A DNA stretch of 64,000 nucleotides from Prosopocoilus inquinatus (Eukaryota > Arthropoda > Insecta > Coleoptera > Lucanidae). Position 1 is the first letter of the stretch, and every line of letters starts with the position of its first letter. The notes under the pieces were generated by a model. The model worked only from the letters and a program-made list of their open reading frames with translations. It did no database searches and had not been told where the DNA came from. Shown one piece after another: positions 10,882-22,527 of this stretch. The DNA is taken from positions 35,619,001-35,683,000 of the forward strand of contig CM069876.1 in NCBI GenBank assembly GCA_036172665.1. The letters are read 5' to 3'. The translations under genes and the position numbers were made by a program.

Positions 10882-11578
10882 TATAAACAATCTAGAAATC
10901 GTTTCAAAAAGCGAATAATACAATAAAACACAAAGCATTTCAAACTTTTTTTACGAAACTAAAAATGTGAACTAGTTTGAAGAACATCTACAAAAAATAC
11001 TTCTATATAAAAAAAAATGTCAAGTTAATTCTTAACGAATTCTGTTATAAACAAAGGGGTGAAGTGTGATGATTTTAACATTATAGATTGTTACAGAAAA
11101 TGGAACCTCATTTCGTGTCACACTCAAAAGAATGCATTATACACCATGATTCAAAATTGTGTCCCGATCCTATTTTCATGGTGAATATATCAAAAATGTG
11201 CGAGGAAAATATTTTTTAGATTACCTATTTACCACAAGAGGTTTTTTGGTTGCCATAAACGAAGCCGTTCTTGAGTAATAAAATGAAAGTTTAAAAGTTA
11301 AAAGTTAATGCACATCTTATTTTTTGACGTTCTAATAATCCTGAAAATAGCGAAGGACGAAACCGAAAATAAGCAGTTTGAAAAGATCTTGTTGAATTAA
11401 TTTTTATATTATCAAAATCTTAAAAGATGAGCCCTGTTCATTACTTATAACTTTGGTAATTAATGACGTAGGGCTCGTACTTCGTTATTTTCATATTTTA
11501 ATACAAATTTAATATTTTTAACTGTTACCTTAGGGTTTAAAATTTTTTTTCTCATTCATAATACCAGGTAAGAGTTTA
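10882..11578. other. AT-rich noncoding DNA, no gene recognised
   Basis: I see no coding or structured element here apart from the TTA preceding the MITE at 11579. Confidence 0.45.
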
Positions 11579-11724
11579 AGGCCCGATTTCATATCGAACT
11601 AAAGGAGACTTTAAAATAAAAGTCACAGTCACATGTCCAGAAAGATGCGAAAACTTAGTTATTTATACATCAGATTGTGACTTTCATTTTAAAGTTTCCT
11701 TTATTTCGAATATGAAATCGAGCT
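11579..11724. mobile_element. PIF/Harbinger-like MITE, 146 bp
   Basis: Arms of about 50 bp: AGGCCCGATTTCATATCGAA at the left, and the complement of AGCTCGATTTCATATTCGAA at the right. They continue through ACTTTAAAAT.AAAGTCACA. TTA lies on both sides (11576-11578 and 11725-11727). There is no coding capacity. The TTA duplication suggests PIF/Harbinger mobilisation. Confidence 0.75.
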
Positions 11725-11727
11725 TTA

Positions 11728-12284
11728 CATACACAGTATGTAAAAGTTTAATTAAAAAATTTTTAAAGTAGTAATGATGCAAAAATAATACGATTTATAA
11801 AATTAAAACAAATATAAGACAATCAACCAACGCTAATTTTGCTAAAAAAGAAATTATTGTAAACAAAAATCGTAGTATTTCGCCATTTCTTATCAAAAGA
11901 AATGTAAATTCAGTATAATATCGATGACCTCCGGTTTTGTTTCTCACCTTTTTAAAGATTGGCTGTCGTCTTTTGTTTTGGTTAGTCTTTTTTGTGAAAA
12001 ATAAGACGAAGTTAATTCTGAAGTCGATAATCTTTCGTTTTTGTTTTTCGCCGTCATAGGAAGAAAATCGTCATGTTTTTGTTTTTTGTTTCACTAACAG
12101 AAATTATTTGTTTATATTATTTTATTATTTAATGGTAAATTAGTTAGATGACTTTTAATACCGTATTTAACTTTCTGCTGTTTTAAATAATTCCCATACA
12201 CTAAGCGAACTAGAGTTAATTAATTTTTTTAAGCATAGGAAAGTATCTAGTACTCTTGATAAATGCCTATTTTAAAAAATTTTG
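11728..12284. other. AT-rich noncoding DNA, no gene recognised
   Basis: There is no recognisable coding sequence. TTTTGTTTT-type motifs recur near 11950-12090 but do not make a clear repeat. Confidence 0.4.
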
Positions 12285-12440
12285 GTGGAGAGGAATGTTT
12301 ATTTCCTTCAAGAATTGCCGTGAAGAATCCGAGACAAGAACCTAGCGGAGATCCGAACCCGGCACGCGAAGCTATATTTAGCCGTTCCTAGAATCTTCAG
12401 TATAGATAACCGTACAAACTACTGTGCTCATTGGGTTGCC
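12285..12440 (-). mobile_element. tRNA-derived SINE-like sequence
   Basis: On the minus strand a pol III A-box-like sequence, GAGCACAGTAGTTTGTACGG (near 12429-12411), is followed by a B-box-like GGGTTCGGATCTCC (near 12361-12349). This is the promoter layout of tRNA-derived SINEs. The sequence cannot be folded into an obvious intact tRNA cloverleaf by eye, so a SINE or tRNA relic is likelier than a functional tRNA gene. Its exact ends are uncertain. Confidence 0.45.
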
Positions 12441-12817
12441 TGAATTAAGGGGTCTTGTTTTTTTAAACCTATTTTATTTTTATGTACTTTATGTTTTTTT
12501 ATTTCCTCTACAAATACAAGTGAAATTTCTATTGAATTACGTCTTCTTGTTGCAAAAAACCTAATTTATTCATTTTTAAGACAAACTGGCATGATGTTAT
12601 TGATAATGTGTAATTTTTAGAGGCATTTTAATAATTTTATCCTCTAATACACGTTAAACAAAAACACAATTTAGTAATTTTTGTTATGACTATTAGTTCT
12701 TTTCTGAAATCAGGAAGAATTGGAAAATTGTGAGCTTGACGAGAATTTATTCTTATCGCCTTAAGTGCCAGCCAGCCTACCCTTTGCGGCATACGTAAAA
12801 AGGGTAATGTTTATGAA
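12441..12817. other. AT-rich noncoding DNA, no gene recognised
   Basis: Nothing was recognised up to the 8 bp target duplication at 12810-12817. Confidence 0.45.
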
Positions 12818-13042
12818 CAGGGAAAAGAATTCGGACCACTTGTTCTGCGAGTAGTACGAAAATTTAGTTCCCGGACTGTATTAGCCCCTCCAGAATAATC
12901 TCTGCGACGAATAAGGTCGCTCAAAATGCACTCCTTCTCCTTCGACTCAATAACAATTCGATACATCGAAACCACGGAAAGATGACAGGAGTAAATAGTA
13001 CATTCGGCGCCCAATACTAAGTGGCCTGAATTCCTTTCCCTG
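12818..13042. mobile_element. hAT-type MITE, copy 3 (225 bp)
   Basis: It starts CAGGGAAAAGAATTCGG and ends with the complement CCTGAATTCCTTTCCCTG. It is flanked by a perfect 8 bp duplication TTTATGAA (12810-12817 and 13043-13050). The interior matches copy 1 in inverted orientation. The 85-codon minus-strand open frame over it is a shadow. Confidence 0.9.
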
Positions 13043-14002
13043 TTTATGAAAAAGAGAAGTATCATTTTTCAAAGTATCTTAGGTACTAGAGAATTGTTTT
13101 GAGAAGGATTTTCAAATTTGGTGGCAAAATTATGCACTCAAATACTTTTCAGAAATATCATTCCCACCTTTGATGCCTGTCCACAAAAATCAACAATAGA
13201 CAACTCAAAATCAAAATAAATTAACAATGCATTATACAATCCACGAATTCTGCTTCTAATGAAGTAGTCAAAGTCGCTCATTACATTGATACCTATCTTT
13301 TGCTGATGGTTTCGAACAACTATTTAATTAGAAACTGCTGTTGGAACAAATCTAATAGAATGCAAAACTGGTTTTAGAAATTTCGATCTCAAAGATGCAT
13401 CGTGGTTTGAAAGGAAAGAAGCTGAAGCTGAAGATGATGCAGAGAAAAAAAATCATCGCTTAGCTACACGAGATTGAGACACTGAATTTATCGAGATTGG
13501 AACATTTGGAACGACTTGGAGCTACATATTTGGGTTTCCTTCATTCATCCCACCACCATCTGCGTCCTTTTGTTGAAACTTGAAGAAAACAATCCATTTC
13601 TAAGGAAAATCATAACCGGCGATGATAAACGCAAACGATCATGGGTGAATTAACTCATATCGCCGTTAAAAGAAGATGATGGTGCTTGTTTGGTGGGATT
13701 GGATAAGAAGTTTCTTTTCCTATTTCTATTTGCTACCAAATAACTAAACGATTGATTCGAATATGGACCAATAGTTGAATTAATTTGTGCGATCCCATCA
13801 AGTAGAAGAGGACGCAATTCGGCTAATCTGGTATCGACGTTTCGTTCTTTGCATGGTAAAAGTTTTGATTCAGATGAAGTTATAAAAAAAACTCAGTTTC
13901 CCAGACAACCTAATAGATTGTAGAAGGAAAAACTAATTAGGACCAATTTTTTTTCCACAGAAAGAAAAATAAAATCAAAGTTAAAAACGTTAATATCTTA
14001 CA
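13043..14002. other. Noncoding DNA, possible short coding relic
   Basis: No gene was recognised. On the plus strand about 13370-13475 reads as an acidic, protein-like stretch (FDLKDASWFERKEAEAEDD) that ends at a stop. It has no recognised family and no convincing splice sites. Confidence 0.3.
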
Positions 14003-14127
14003 GCGTTTTCGACTGATCGAGCTCTGCTCGGGTGTGCTCTCAGAGTATCTCCATCTGGTTTAGCCTCATGCAAAAACCGAGAATAGGGATGCACTTAAAA
14101 TCCTCCAGATTGGTCAGTCGAAAACAC
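14003..14127. mobile_element. Short TIR element, about 125 bp
   Basis: The left end GCGTTTTCGACTGATC and the complement of the right end GTGTTTTCGACTGACC form 16 bp imperfect inverted repeats. No target duplication is clear. It is probably a MITE of uncertain superfamily. Confidence 0.5.
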
Positions 14128-14263
14128 CATTAGATTCGATGTAAATCAGCAAGGAGAGTGAAGTGGAAAGAAGAATTGGAAACATCTTAGTGTGTAGTTT
14201 TATTTCTACTCCCATGGCATTTCTTTTTCATTTTCTTTTCAAGCCGTCTGCTGAACCTATATA

Positions 14264-14460
14264 GAGTGATTTATTAGGTCACCGCCAACTTATGCCATAT
14301 GAAAGCTCACGTAATTTTAAGGAAAAAAAAATAATTTGAACATACATCCAAATGATATTTTTTTGTACATAGTATATGTGCTTATATCCAACCAAAGAAT
14401 ATTCTTCTTTCTTAAAATTACATGAGCTTTTATATGGCAGTGAATTAATAAATCACCCTT
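14264..14460. mobile_element. Palindromic MITE, about 197 bp, TATA-flanked
   Basis: Arms of about 60 bp pair GAGTGATTTATTAGGTCAC...GCCATATGAAAGCTCACG at the left with the complement of AAGGGTGATTTATTAATTCA...GCCATATAAAAGCTCATG at the right. Both are followed by TAATTTTAAG-like sequence. TATA lies just outside both ends. The TA context suggests a Tc1/mariner-type MITE. The 85-codon minus-strand frame over it is a shadow. Confidence 0.72.
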
Positions 14461-15348
14461 TATACTAACGCTGCAGTTTATTATTATCAGTTTGATCCAT
14501 TTCTTTTTGTTAGAATTGCGTTTTTCCTTTGTTCCTTTGGTTCTACACATTCTGTTCATTGCCTTTGCTTTCATCCTAAATCTTATAATTACCGAATTTT
14601 CAATTAGATGTCTTTGTATATCTCCTTATGTCAGAAATTGATATTGCAGTTGCCTTTCTTTTCTTCTCAGTACCTCTTCTGCATGTATTTCAATGTTCCT
14701 ACATCATTCTACATCATTCTTTCATTTTTCAACCTGTTCTTTTACTTTTCATAATTTGTTTGCACTTCTTCATTTGCGTTCACGTTCCTTACTCGAATTC
14801 CCTTCTTTTTTTTTGTTTGGATCGATTACTTATTGCTTCTCTGATCCCCTGGAATCTTCTATTCATAGCTTCTCAGAGTGATTTTGATGACGTCGAAGTT
14901 CCGAGTGCTCCACCATTTCACATTTATCAGAAATTTTGGCAAAGTACTATCGTGAGAGACTTCTAGGCCCAACTGTAACCCTAACAACAATTTTATTGTT
15001 GAAATAATCGTTGTTATGGGTTTAAGCTTCAGTTGTAATTGAAACTGGCACAGTACAACTCGGTTCTAGTTGCAATCAAGGGTAACGTTTATTAAATTCC
15101 AATAACAATAATAAGGGAAACCAGAAAATAAAGGGTAAAACGACTAGGAATATTTTTTTTTGGAGTGACTTAAAGCGCATCACTTAATCGAAATAAAAGA
15201 TAACCCGAAAGGATGGTTGACTCAAAGCTCAGTCGAAAGCTTTCAAAAATCTTAAATCCTATGACATGGGAAGTTACAATCTTTTATTCTTCCTTCACAT
15301 CCCTTGCATCTCATTGCTTGAGAAGTCACCTCAGCTTCGATTTACTTA
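14461..15348. other. T-rich noncoding DNA with a possible small foldback
   Basis: Around 14966-15050 imperfect arms (GGCCCAACTGTAACCC versus the complement of TGCCAGTTTCAATTAC) enclose ACAACAAT/ATTGTTG. This may be a diverged relative of the GGGCCAG MITEs, but no TTA pair is evident. The pyrimidine-rich open frames at 14628-14966 show no protein family. Confidence 0.35.
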
Positions 15349-15469
15349 GAGCCAGCTTTTCAAGTGGGGTTTAACTTTAAAAACCATTTTAACGTTTTAA
15401 TTGTCCTTACAATTGTTACCATAGGAATAAAGCGTAGCTTAAAGTTCAACTGAGATGAAAAAGCTGCGA
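15349..15469. mobile_element. PIF/Harbinger-like MITE, diverged GGGCCAG-family copy
   Basis: Ends GAGCCAGCTTTTCAAG and the complement of TCGCAGCTTTTTCATC lie between TTA at 15346-15348 and 15470-15472. The interior shares TTTAACTTTAAA, AATTGTCCTTACAATTGTTACCATAGGAAT-like blocks and AACTGAGATG with the element at 2991-3118. Confidence 0.7.
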
Positions 15470-15472
15470 TTA

Positions 15473-16012
15473 TTTTTCTTTTCTGTCCTCACTATCTTAA
15501 TAATTGCTTTCTGTCTACTATCACCCCACAACACTCTATTTCTTCTTATTGTTATTAGATTAGTTTAAAGGTTTCCAGAAGCACTAAATTATGATTCTGC
15601 GTTTGTCAGTTCAGCTGTATTTAATGCGATTCATTCTTTTTTTAATTTTCTTTCCTTGCTATCCTAATTGCTTTCTACCTATTATATTCCACAATATTCT
15701 ATTTTATTCTTTTCTTCTTTTGCCATTGGGTTAGTTTGTAGGCTTCCGCAGCCTTCTCTATCTGCTTCTGTGTCGTCGTTCTTCTTTCTTCTCAATGCTT
15801 CGTCTTTTCTTACAAGAAGACTGAACGTTACCAATCTTTAATTAAGTCATTGATACTGCTGACGTCCCATGGGAACTGATTGTGACGTGCCTAATTTGCT
15901 CCATTTATAAGAACGAGTGAGGGTTATGTGTGGCTACATAACATTTTGAAGTATCTGATTGGACAATTGTCACGCCCCGCCACGTATTCAGTACACTAAC
16001 TCCACCCACTCC
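15473..16012. other. T-rich noncoding DNA, no gene recognised
   Basis: Two stretches (near 15480-15550 and 15640-15730) look like diverged copies of each other: both carry TTGCTTTCT.CCTA followed by CACAA.ATTCTATTT. Upstream of the promoter call a CGCCCCGCCACG-like GC patch lies at about 15972-15984. Confidence 0.35.
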
Positions 16013-16049
16013 TATAAAAGGAACAAGCCGAACGCAGTCGCAATCAGTC
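16013..16049 (+). promoter_or_regulatory. Candidate core promoter: TATA box plus initiator
   Basis: TATAAAAG at 16013-16020 is followed by TCAGTC at 16044-16049, an arthropod initiator with its A 33 bp downstream of the first T of the TATA box. The next ATG (16059) opens only 14 codons, and no good donor follows. The transcript, if any, is unknown. Confidence 0.45.
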
Positions 16050-16566
16050 AGTTCCCACGATGCAATACATTTTTAATTCTATTAGTATCAGTTATTGTAT
16101 TTAGTTTTTTTTTTTATTTTGATGGCATCTGCTATACAGATTTCTACACTTACATAATCCCAGTCTTTTTTTTTTCTTTTTAATTATAATTCCCAGTTCG
16201 TTTTTGCTTCCTCTTAACATGTTTGCTTTCTCGTCGAGTGAATTTAATATGAGACAGCAGCACCCAGACGGATTATGCAAATTGATTTATTGAGAAAAAA
16301 AAAAGCTGTCACATGGGTAGGCAACAACAGACTCTTAATGCATCCAGCGATGATGTTATGTGTCGAACAATAAGGTTGTATACGGGTAACCTTGAGACGG
16401 CCACGTAATATACATACTAATAGCGTAAGTGAGCACAAACACATTTGAGATTGTTTATTTTTATCGTTATTTACCAGTTAAAAACTAATTCTGACGCAGG
16501 ATCAGGTGCACCGTGTTACGATTTAGAATGCAGAGACCGACGCCAAAATGTGGGTAAGGAGTTGTA

Positions 16567-16589
16567 TGTGTGTGTGTGTGTGTGTGTGT
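16567..16589. repeat. (TG)n microsatellite
   Basis: About eleven TG dinucleotides occur in a row. Confidence 0.95.
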
Positions 16590-18083
16590 ACATATGGAGC
16601 ATGATTATTAAACAGCGTAGTACTGATTAGAATAAAAATCCTTCAAGGCGAAAAACTTCGATAAGGATTATATTAATAAATCGCGGAGGCTCCGACTACA
16701 CAGATAAAAGTGAATGTGTTTTACGTTTATTACATTCTCATTCATTAAAAAATAAATAAATACGCTCAGAGCGACCCACACATGTACTGCATGCACAGTT
16801 CGCAATTTCCTTTCCCTTACTTTTCAAATTTGGCGCGCGCTTCAAAGTAATAACCAAAACAGAATACTAGATGGAACCTGTGTTATTCTAAAAATCTGTT
16901 ACGAGATGGCGTTGTACCGGGGCTTAATTTGCAAAAACTATTAAGCCACGTTTCACGTGTGGTTGTTTAATACAATCAATAATAATTGCTTAAGAAAAGA
17001 TAATTTTCAATTCGAGGTTCGAAGTTTTCCGTTGTTTACAAGGCGAATTACAAAACGAGGAAATGCAACTGTTATTGCACGAATCCCTCCAACTAATCTA
17101 ACATGGAATGTTCCGGGAATTCCCCGACCTTATTTACTTTTTCATTTTCTTTGCACAATATATTGTTGTTATTGTGAATGCTCGGCGATGTAAGCCGTCG
17201 CGTCGCGCAAAATAATTAATAAATGCAGCGAGGAAGTGAAAAATAGTAAACACCGCGCAACAATGAAATGTTTACGCTCAACTATTAACAACGACCGTTA
17301 TAAATATTAAACGATGATTAATGCGAATGTTATGCTTCGATTGACACTACGTTTCTCCTTGTGAGATAATTTAAACTATAACATTCTATTATCTACTATT
17401 AAATTATTAATTTTTTTTAATACAGTTTAACGAAATAAATTTTCGGTAGAGATTTTTTCTTTTCTAAATCAAGTGAGGGGCTCTAAAAATTGTGTAATTT
17501 ACAGAAAAATAAATAAATGAAAAAAAAAAAAAAAATGTAAATTGTGTTGGTGTAGGTTTTATACGATTTCTTCGCGGTATTCTTTGACCTTCTTGCGTAA
17601 CAGACCTGCAAGCATCTCGAAGGAGAAAGCAGCGGTGGATATGTAATAGGAAAGTTACCTCAAAAGGAGTATTCATAAAATCGCCCACTCAGCTACCCAC
17701 CGATCTTCCAATAATTCACTCGCATAGCTACGCTTTCATACACATATTTTTGAAAAAAAAAATAATAATAATTTTTTGATGTACGCAAACACATTTGAAA
17801 AAAAAAAACGAACAAATTAGCACGTAACTTAAACTGTCTAGTATCTGGGGAAGTTGTTTACATTTTGACGATGTAGCATTAAAAACATTAAGATGAAAGA
17901 GAGGGCAGCATTCAAGTGAATCAACGCCCACTCTAAACAGGCCTGATTCATTAAGTGGGAGAACACCCCGACTTGAAAATTGATTCATCTGAAACGCGCC
18001 CCAGCACAGAAATTCACCATTTTAAGTTATCTTTCCGTCCTTATTAGTAGTAAGCGGAGCGCACAGAATTTCACGCCTCAACA
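16590..18083. other. Noncoding DNA, patches of moderate GC, no gene recognised
   Basis: No protein family was recognised. A palindromic GGGAATTCCC (17115-17124) matches the kappa-B half-site pair bound by Rel proteins such as Dorsal or Relish, but a single 10 bp match proves nothing. GC-richer pieces at 16780-16920 and 17190-17290 could be regulatory. Confidence 0.35.
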
Positions 18084-18428
18084 ATGAAACGCTTGCATCG
18101 CAATCTTCATAAACTGAACGACATCCGAATTCCTACGCAACGACTCAGGCCTATTATTGAAGGCAGTATTGAGTGTATGCAGAGTGAAAAACGTCTTGCT
18201 AAAAGGACGTGATTAATGGGCCTGGTGTTACACATTGAGGTCGCAATGTATGTTACCGAGCGTGAACTACAGTGTGACTGCAAAATATCGACACATTCTG
18301 TTTATTGGGAATGCAGGGTGACGGTTATTCTGGCAGCAGACTATTCTCCTGTTGGCGGTGACCGGGGCATTGACCGGAGGAAATTATCGTACACCAGCAT
18401 ACGATATCGTTGTGACTTGCCGCAGTGA
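18084..18428 (+). other. Two adjacent small open frames of unknown significance
   Basis: ATG 18084 opens 42 codons (MKRLHRNLHKLNDIRI..., basic) ending at TGA 18210-18212. ATG 18216 then opens 70 codons (MGLVLHIEVAMYV...) to TGA at 18426-18428. The local base composition is richer in GC than the flanks. No family or domain is recognised and no promoter is apparent. Chance frames are the default reading. Confidence 0.2.
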
Positions 18429-18430
18429 GA

Positions 18431-19883
18431 GCAACGGAAAGACAATTAGCTGTATTCTGTATTCATTGCTAATAGGAATTCAGGTGGTTGTGTTCCTGAT
18501 CTGGTGATAGTATTGAACTATCCACAATAGTCTGAAGTGACATGATGTTCACTGGACGGAAACGAAGTGGTACTGATACTTTTTAGGGAGTCAGTGACAT
18601 CAATTGACTGAAAACATTCACTCACTTCGACTCCTGAATGCAAGGCGCACGTTCACGCACTTAGAAAAAAAAAACACGATTATTTATTAATTATTTTATA
18701 GTTATTTAGTGTCATATAAGCAATCTTAGGACGTTTGTATGGATATTCACGGTCATTTCGTCTCCAGCACCGAGCCATTAATGCGATGAATACGCGGTAA
18801 CAAACGCAATATACGCGATCGGGATACCGCCTGCTATGCACTCACCTAACGTACCGCATATGAGAATGAAATTGGATTCCATACTTCGATCCGATATTTG
18901 GTAATTGCATGCTTTTATGTAATTACGATGCCTGAAACTATTTTAATAAAAGGCAAGGTCATTGGACCTGTGTATCATTTTTTGCTGAGTATTTTATCTG
19001 ATGATGCGACATGCTTTGATTAACCGTTTGATAAAACTAAGTGCATAAAAAATAAAAATCATAAATATTATAGATACAAATGTTATCCGCGATCGGTGAT
19101 TTGAGATAAATTTGAAAGGCGCGTGCAAAGGGTTAAACGATTTTATACAAGTTCTTGTAAATCATGGGTCATTCAAAAAATATCCAATTTGTTTAAAATA
19201 AAATTCCAATCAGCAATAAAATATTATTCAAAATTCGGTTATAAAATAGTTTTCCATTTTGGCTAAGAGAGGGCGTTATAAGTGATTCCTGTCGCGCTTT
19301 GATTCTATATTTTCGATGAAGTACTGTTACAGCAGTTCTCTAAGAACAAAAGAAAATGGTGTTTGGCTGGGAATGTTACCATGAAGATGAAATGCTGTTA
19401 CAGGAATTTTGATTAGAATGGTTTAACCACTTGGTCAAGTGATGGCGTTTCGAATGACTCACAGCCGCCGTGATTTTGTATTTTGGAATTTAATTATGAA
19501 ACCAAAATCGTTGCGAAGTTGGAAGGCAAGAGGAATCTTGTCGAGAACGTCAGTGTGAAGATATAATGACAATATAGGAAATTCATTTAACTAATTAATA
19601 TAACAGACAACAGATGGCGTTCTGGATGACTTTTACCTATTACCTATTCTTAGGTAGATTCTTACAAAAATTTTATTGCAAATCGGTTTTGATTGCAATG
19701 TCAGGTCAAAAAGCGATCGCAGGATGTTGCTACTTAAGCATTTCGTAGATTCTTACGTAAACTAACTGAATATCACTTAAGTTACGCTTACTAAGGTATG
19801 GAAACACAATGACGAACTTCAAATGAACCTCATTTTTCCGTTGAAAGTCCTTGGATATTAAGCTCTAAACTTATTTTCGATTT
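18431..19883. other. Noncoding DNA, no gene recognised
   Basis: No gene was recognised. A near-match to the recurring motif (AGATGGCGT) lies near 19613. Confidence 0.4.
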
Positions 19884-20682
19884 GTCGTCGCCAATTCACC
19901 GTCGCCGATTCGTCGTAGGTACAATTCACCGCCGGAAAACTCGCCGTCAGCGATTAAAGTTTTAAGTCCAGGTACATATCCAAATCATAATATACCGATA
20001 ATTATATGTAAATAAAATAAAGAAGTTAACATAATTAATGGAAAATAAAATAATTTGTTGTTAATTAAATGTGATACATAAATAAAGAAACAGATAAAAA
20101 AATTTGGTCTTCCAGGAAGTATTTCTTATTCTTCAGGGTGTTCGTAAAATCCCTCCAATTCTACTTTTTTATATTTTCAGATTCTGCTCAAAATCGTATT
20201 GATTTTCATATCAATCAAAATCACTACACATCAAAAGTCGACTGGTTTCAAAATATTGATTCATGAAAGCTCCTAATTTAAAATTATAAATTGAAAAAGG
20301 GGTTCCATTAAAAAACAAAATAGAATTATGATTATGTGTACGTACAGCACCAATTTGTTCGTAATTTTGTGTCTTACGGTGGTCGCACTGTAATTAGGAA
20401 TTTATTTTAACTTGAAATAGAAAAACAATAGTGAAGTACATTTTAATTTACTTGAAACGTACTGAAATTATAGTTATTTTCTTCAATTCGTGGGTATAAC
20501 TTGGATATTATCTAAAATGGTTAGAAAGTGTTTTAAAGCTTATCAAGCTAAATAAAGCAGTAACATGGGACGGCGAATTGGGCGGACGGTAAATTGGATC
20601 GACGACGAATTGGTTCTACGACGAATTGGCGACGGTGAATCGGCGACGGCGAGTTGGCGACGGCGAATCGTCCCATCCCCTG
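19884..20682. repeat. Inverted GACGAATTGG minisatellite pair, possible transposon ends
   Basis: About 20571-20671 is a minisatellite of 9-18 bp words such as GACGAATTGGCGACGG. About 19884-19962 holds the same words in reverse complement (CGTCGCCAATTCACCGTCGC). One 34-36 bp block is inverted almost exactly (19884-19919 against 20616-20649). The right edge, read inward on the minus strand, begins CAGGGGATGGGACGATTCGC, which resembles a hAT-style start. No matching left terminus or target duplication was found. The spacer (19963-20570) is AT-rich and noncoding. Confidence 0.55.
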
Positions 20683-20853
20683 TGTGGTGGTCTTAATGGG
20701 TACGATGAAGCGAAGATTGTGACTGCAGAACAGAAGTAAATATGATGTCTGTAGACTTTAGCACAAAATCCTACCTTTCTTTTTGAATGAGTTGCGAAAT
20801 GTCGAAATGGAGGTATAAGTAGTTAAGAAAAGATACTTTCAAATGAAATCTTA

Positions 20854-21057
20854 AAGCAAGCACACACGATGCATTTTACATTACATTGTGCCTGCACAGT
20901 TTTAGATTTCAAGCAAAACGGAGCGTTTTGTGAGCTTAAAACGGTACACATGACCTTCATTATCTATCGTTTTAAGCACACACAAGCTCCGTTTCGCTTG
21001 AAGTTTAAAAACTGTGCAGGCAAAACGTAAGGTAAAATGCATCGTGTGTGGTGGCCT
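20854..21057. mobile_element. Foldback MITE, 204 bp, TA-flanked
   Basis: Arms of about 85 bp start AAGCAAGCACACACGATG and the complement of AGGCCACCACACACGATG. Both continue through CATTTTAC, GCCTGCACAGTTT, AAAACGGAGC-like and CTTAAAACG blocks. TA lies on both sides (20852-20853, 21058-21059). There is no coding capacity. Confidence 0.8.
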
Positions 21058-21193
21058 TAAAGGCTAATCAACGCCGCACATAAATTGAAGACAGGAACGA
21101 AATAGCTTCAGGAAAATATAATTACGCTAGATTTTTCACAAAGATTTCCAAGAACATTCAAAACGCAGTTGTAAGCAGTTTAAAAAGTGATCC

Positions 21194-21460
21194 CTGATCT
21201 GTTTTAATTGCACAGAAAAGTGGATCCTGAACCTATCTGTCTAATCGGAGGGTGCAACGATGAAGATACATGGAAGGTCCAAAGACGAAGAAAATTTCTC
21301 GACATTCATACCTCACATGCCGTTCTTCATCTGTTTTAATTGCGCAGCAAAGTGCATCCTGTAGCTTACTGCCTAATCCGAGGATACAACGGTGAAGATA
21401 AATGGAAGGCACTAGGCCAAAGAAAATTTTTCAACATTAAAGGAGTTGCGTTCTTCAGCC
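21194..21460. repeat. Tandem duplication, two units of about 133 bp
   Basis: ATCTGTTTTAATTGC recurs at 21196 and 21329. It is followed in both units by AGTG.ATCCTG, CTAATC.GAGG, CAACG.TGAAGATA.ATGGAAGG and GAAAATTT blocks. The units are diverged, so the duplication is old. Confidence 0.75.
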
Positions 21461-22527
21461 ATCCTCTCTTGTATTAAAGAAATTCAAAAGTGCACTTAAG
21501 CTCTTGCACCAGCTCAAAATGGATTTCAAAGAGGTGAACGTTGCTTTGAGATCCATTACCATCGTCAGGCTTGTGCAATTTGTGTTGTTGGTCAATGATG
21601 GTGTCAAGTGGGTTAGAAATAAAATATTTGTTGCTACATTTGTGCTTTCAAAGTAGTTGCATGTCCAAGTTGGTCGAGCGCACTAGCAACATGTTCGACG
21701 CTTGGCTAAGCAACTATTAGGTGGGGTTTGAATCCCTTTGTGATGGGTTTGGATTCCATTGATAGATGGACACTTATGTGTTGAATAGTGGTTCGGATTC
21801 ACATCGGCCCCTTCGAATTGGGTTTTCTACGTTCCCATAGTTCTTTAAATCGAATTCCAAAGAAGAAATAACAACCGGGAATACGAATAACTAGCCAACA
21901 CGCCTCTCCAATAAGCTTTGAAAGCTCGGGGCTTGGTATGAACGTGGGGAAAAAATGCGATTCGCATTAGAATCTAATCTATATTTTGAGGTGATATACA
22001 TAATTATCTTTATTGGACTTCAAATGCACAGTAAATTATCTATGACCGGTTAGAAGAAATCGAATTTGAATTTCTAAATGATCGCTCTGAATGAACTAAA
22101 GTAGTTCACACGTCAACGCATGTCGGTCAAGTTCTGACCACACCGCACGTCTCTGAATGAAATTAACGAATTCACACCATTGTTTCCACAAAAATAAAAC
22201 CGCTGAATTGGACGTGTTTACTGTGGAAGAACGGAATTAGCCGGCGTATTAATCACGACGTTTCGCAGCTGTCTGTGTGGCGCGCATGAATAATTTAAGT
22301 GTTGTTGTCTTTTAATTGCTGGAAAAATCCAGGGAATCGGTTTGTTCTTGTTATGGAGGAGTATTTTAACTAAATTTAAGAGCGTGCACCTGATGTCTAG
22401 ATTGAGTGACTAGTTTGAAGGGATTCCCATAAGACCGAAGGAAAAAATAAAAAAAAATCGTTAAAGAAGTACGAGCAACCATACACAACAGTAAACCAGG
22501 CAAAGATCTACTCATCTAGTTATTCAG
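21461..22527. other. Noncoding DNA, no gene recognised
   Basis: No coding match. The 22130-22320 part is a little richer in GC and homeodomain-like ATTA words and might be regulatory. Confidence 0.35.

Noticed and set aside
12285..12440. Functional tRNA gene on the minus strand
   Set aside because: A- and B-box-like sequences are present, but acceptor and anticodon stems could not be formed convincingly. A SINE relic fits better.
12811..13065. Minus-strand 85-codon frame
   Set aside because: It coincides with hAT MITE copy 3 including its inverted ends. Frames at 4425-4625 and 8109-8348 likewise overlap copies 1 and 2.
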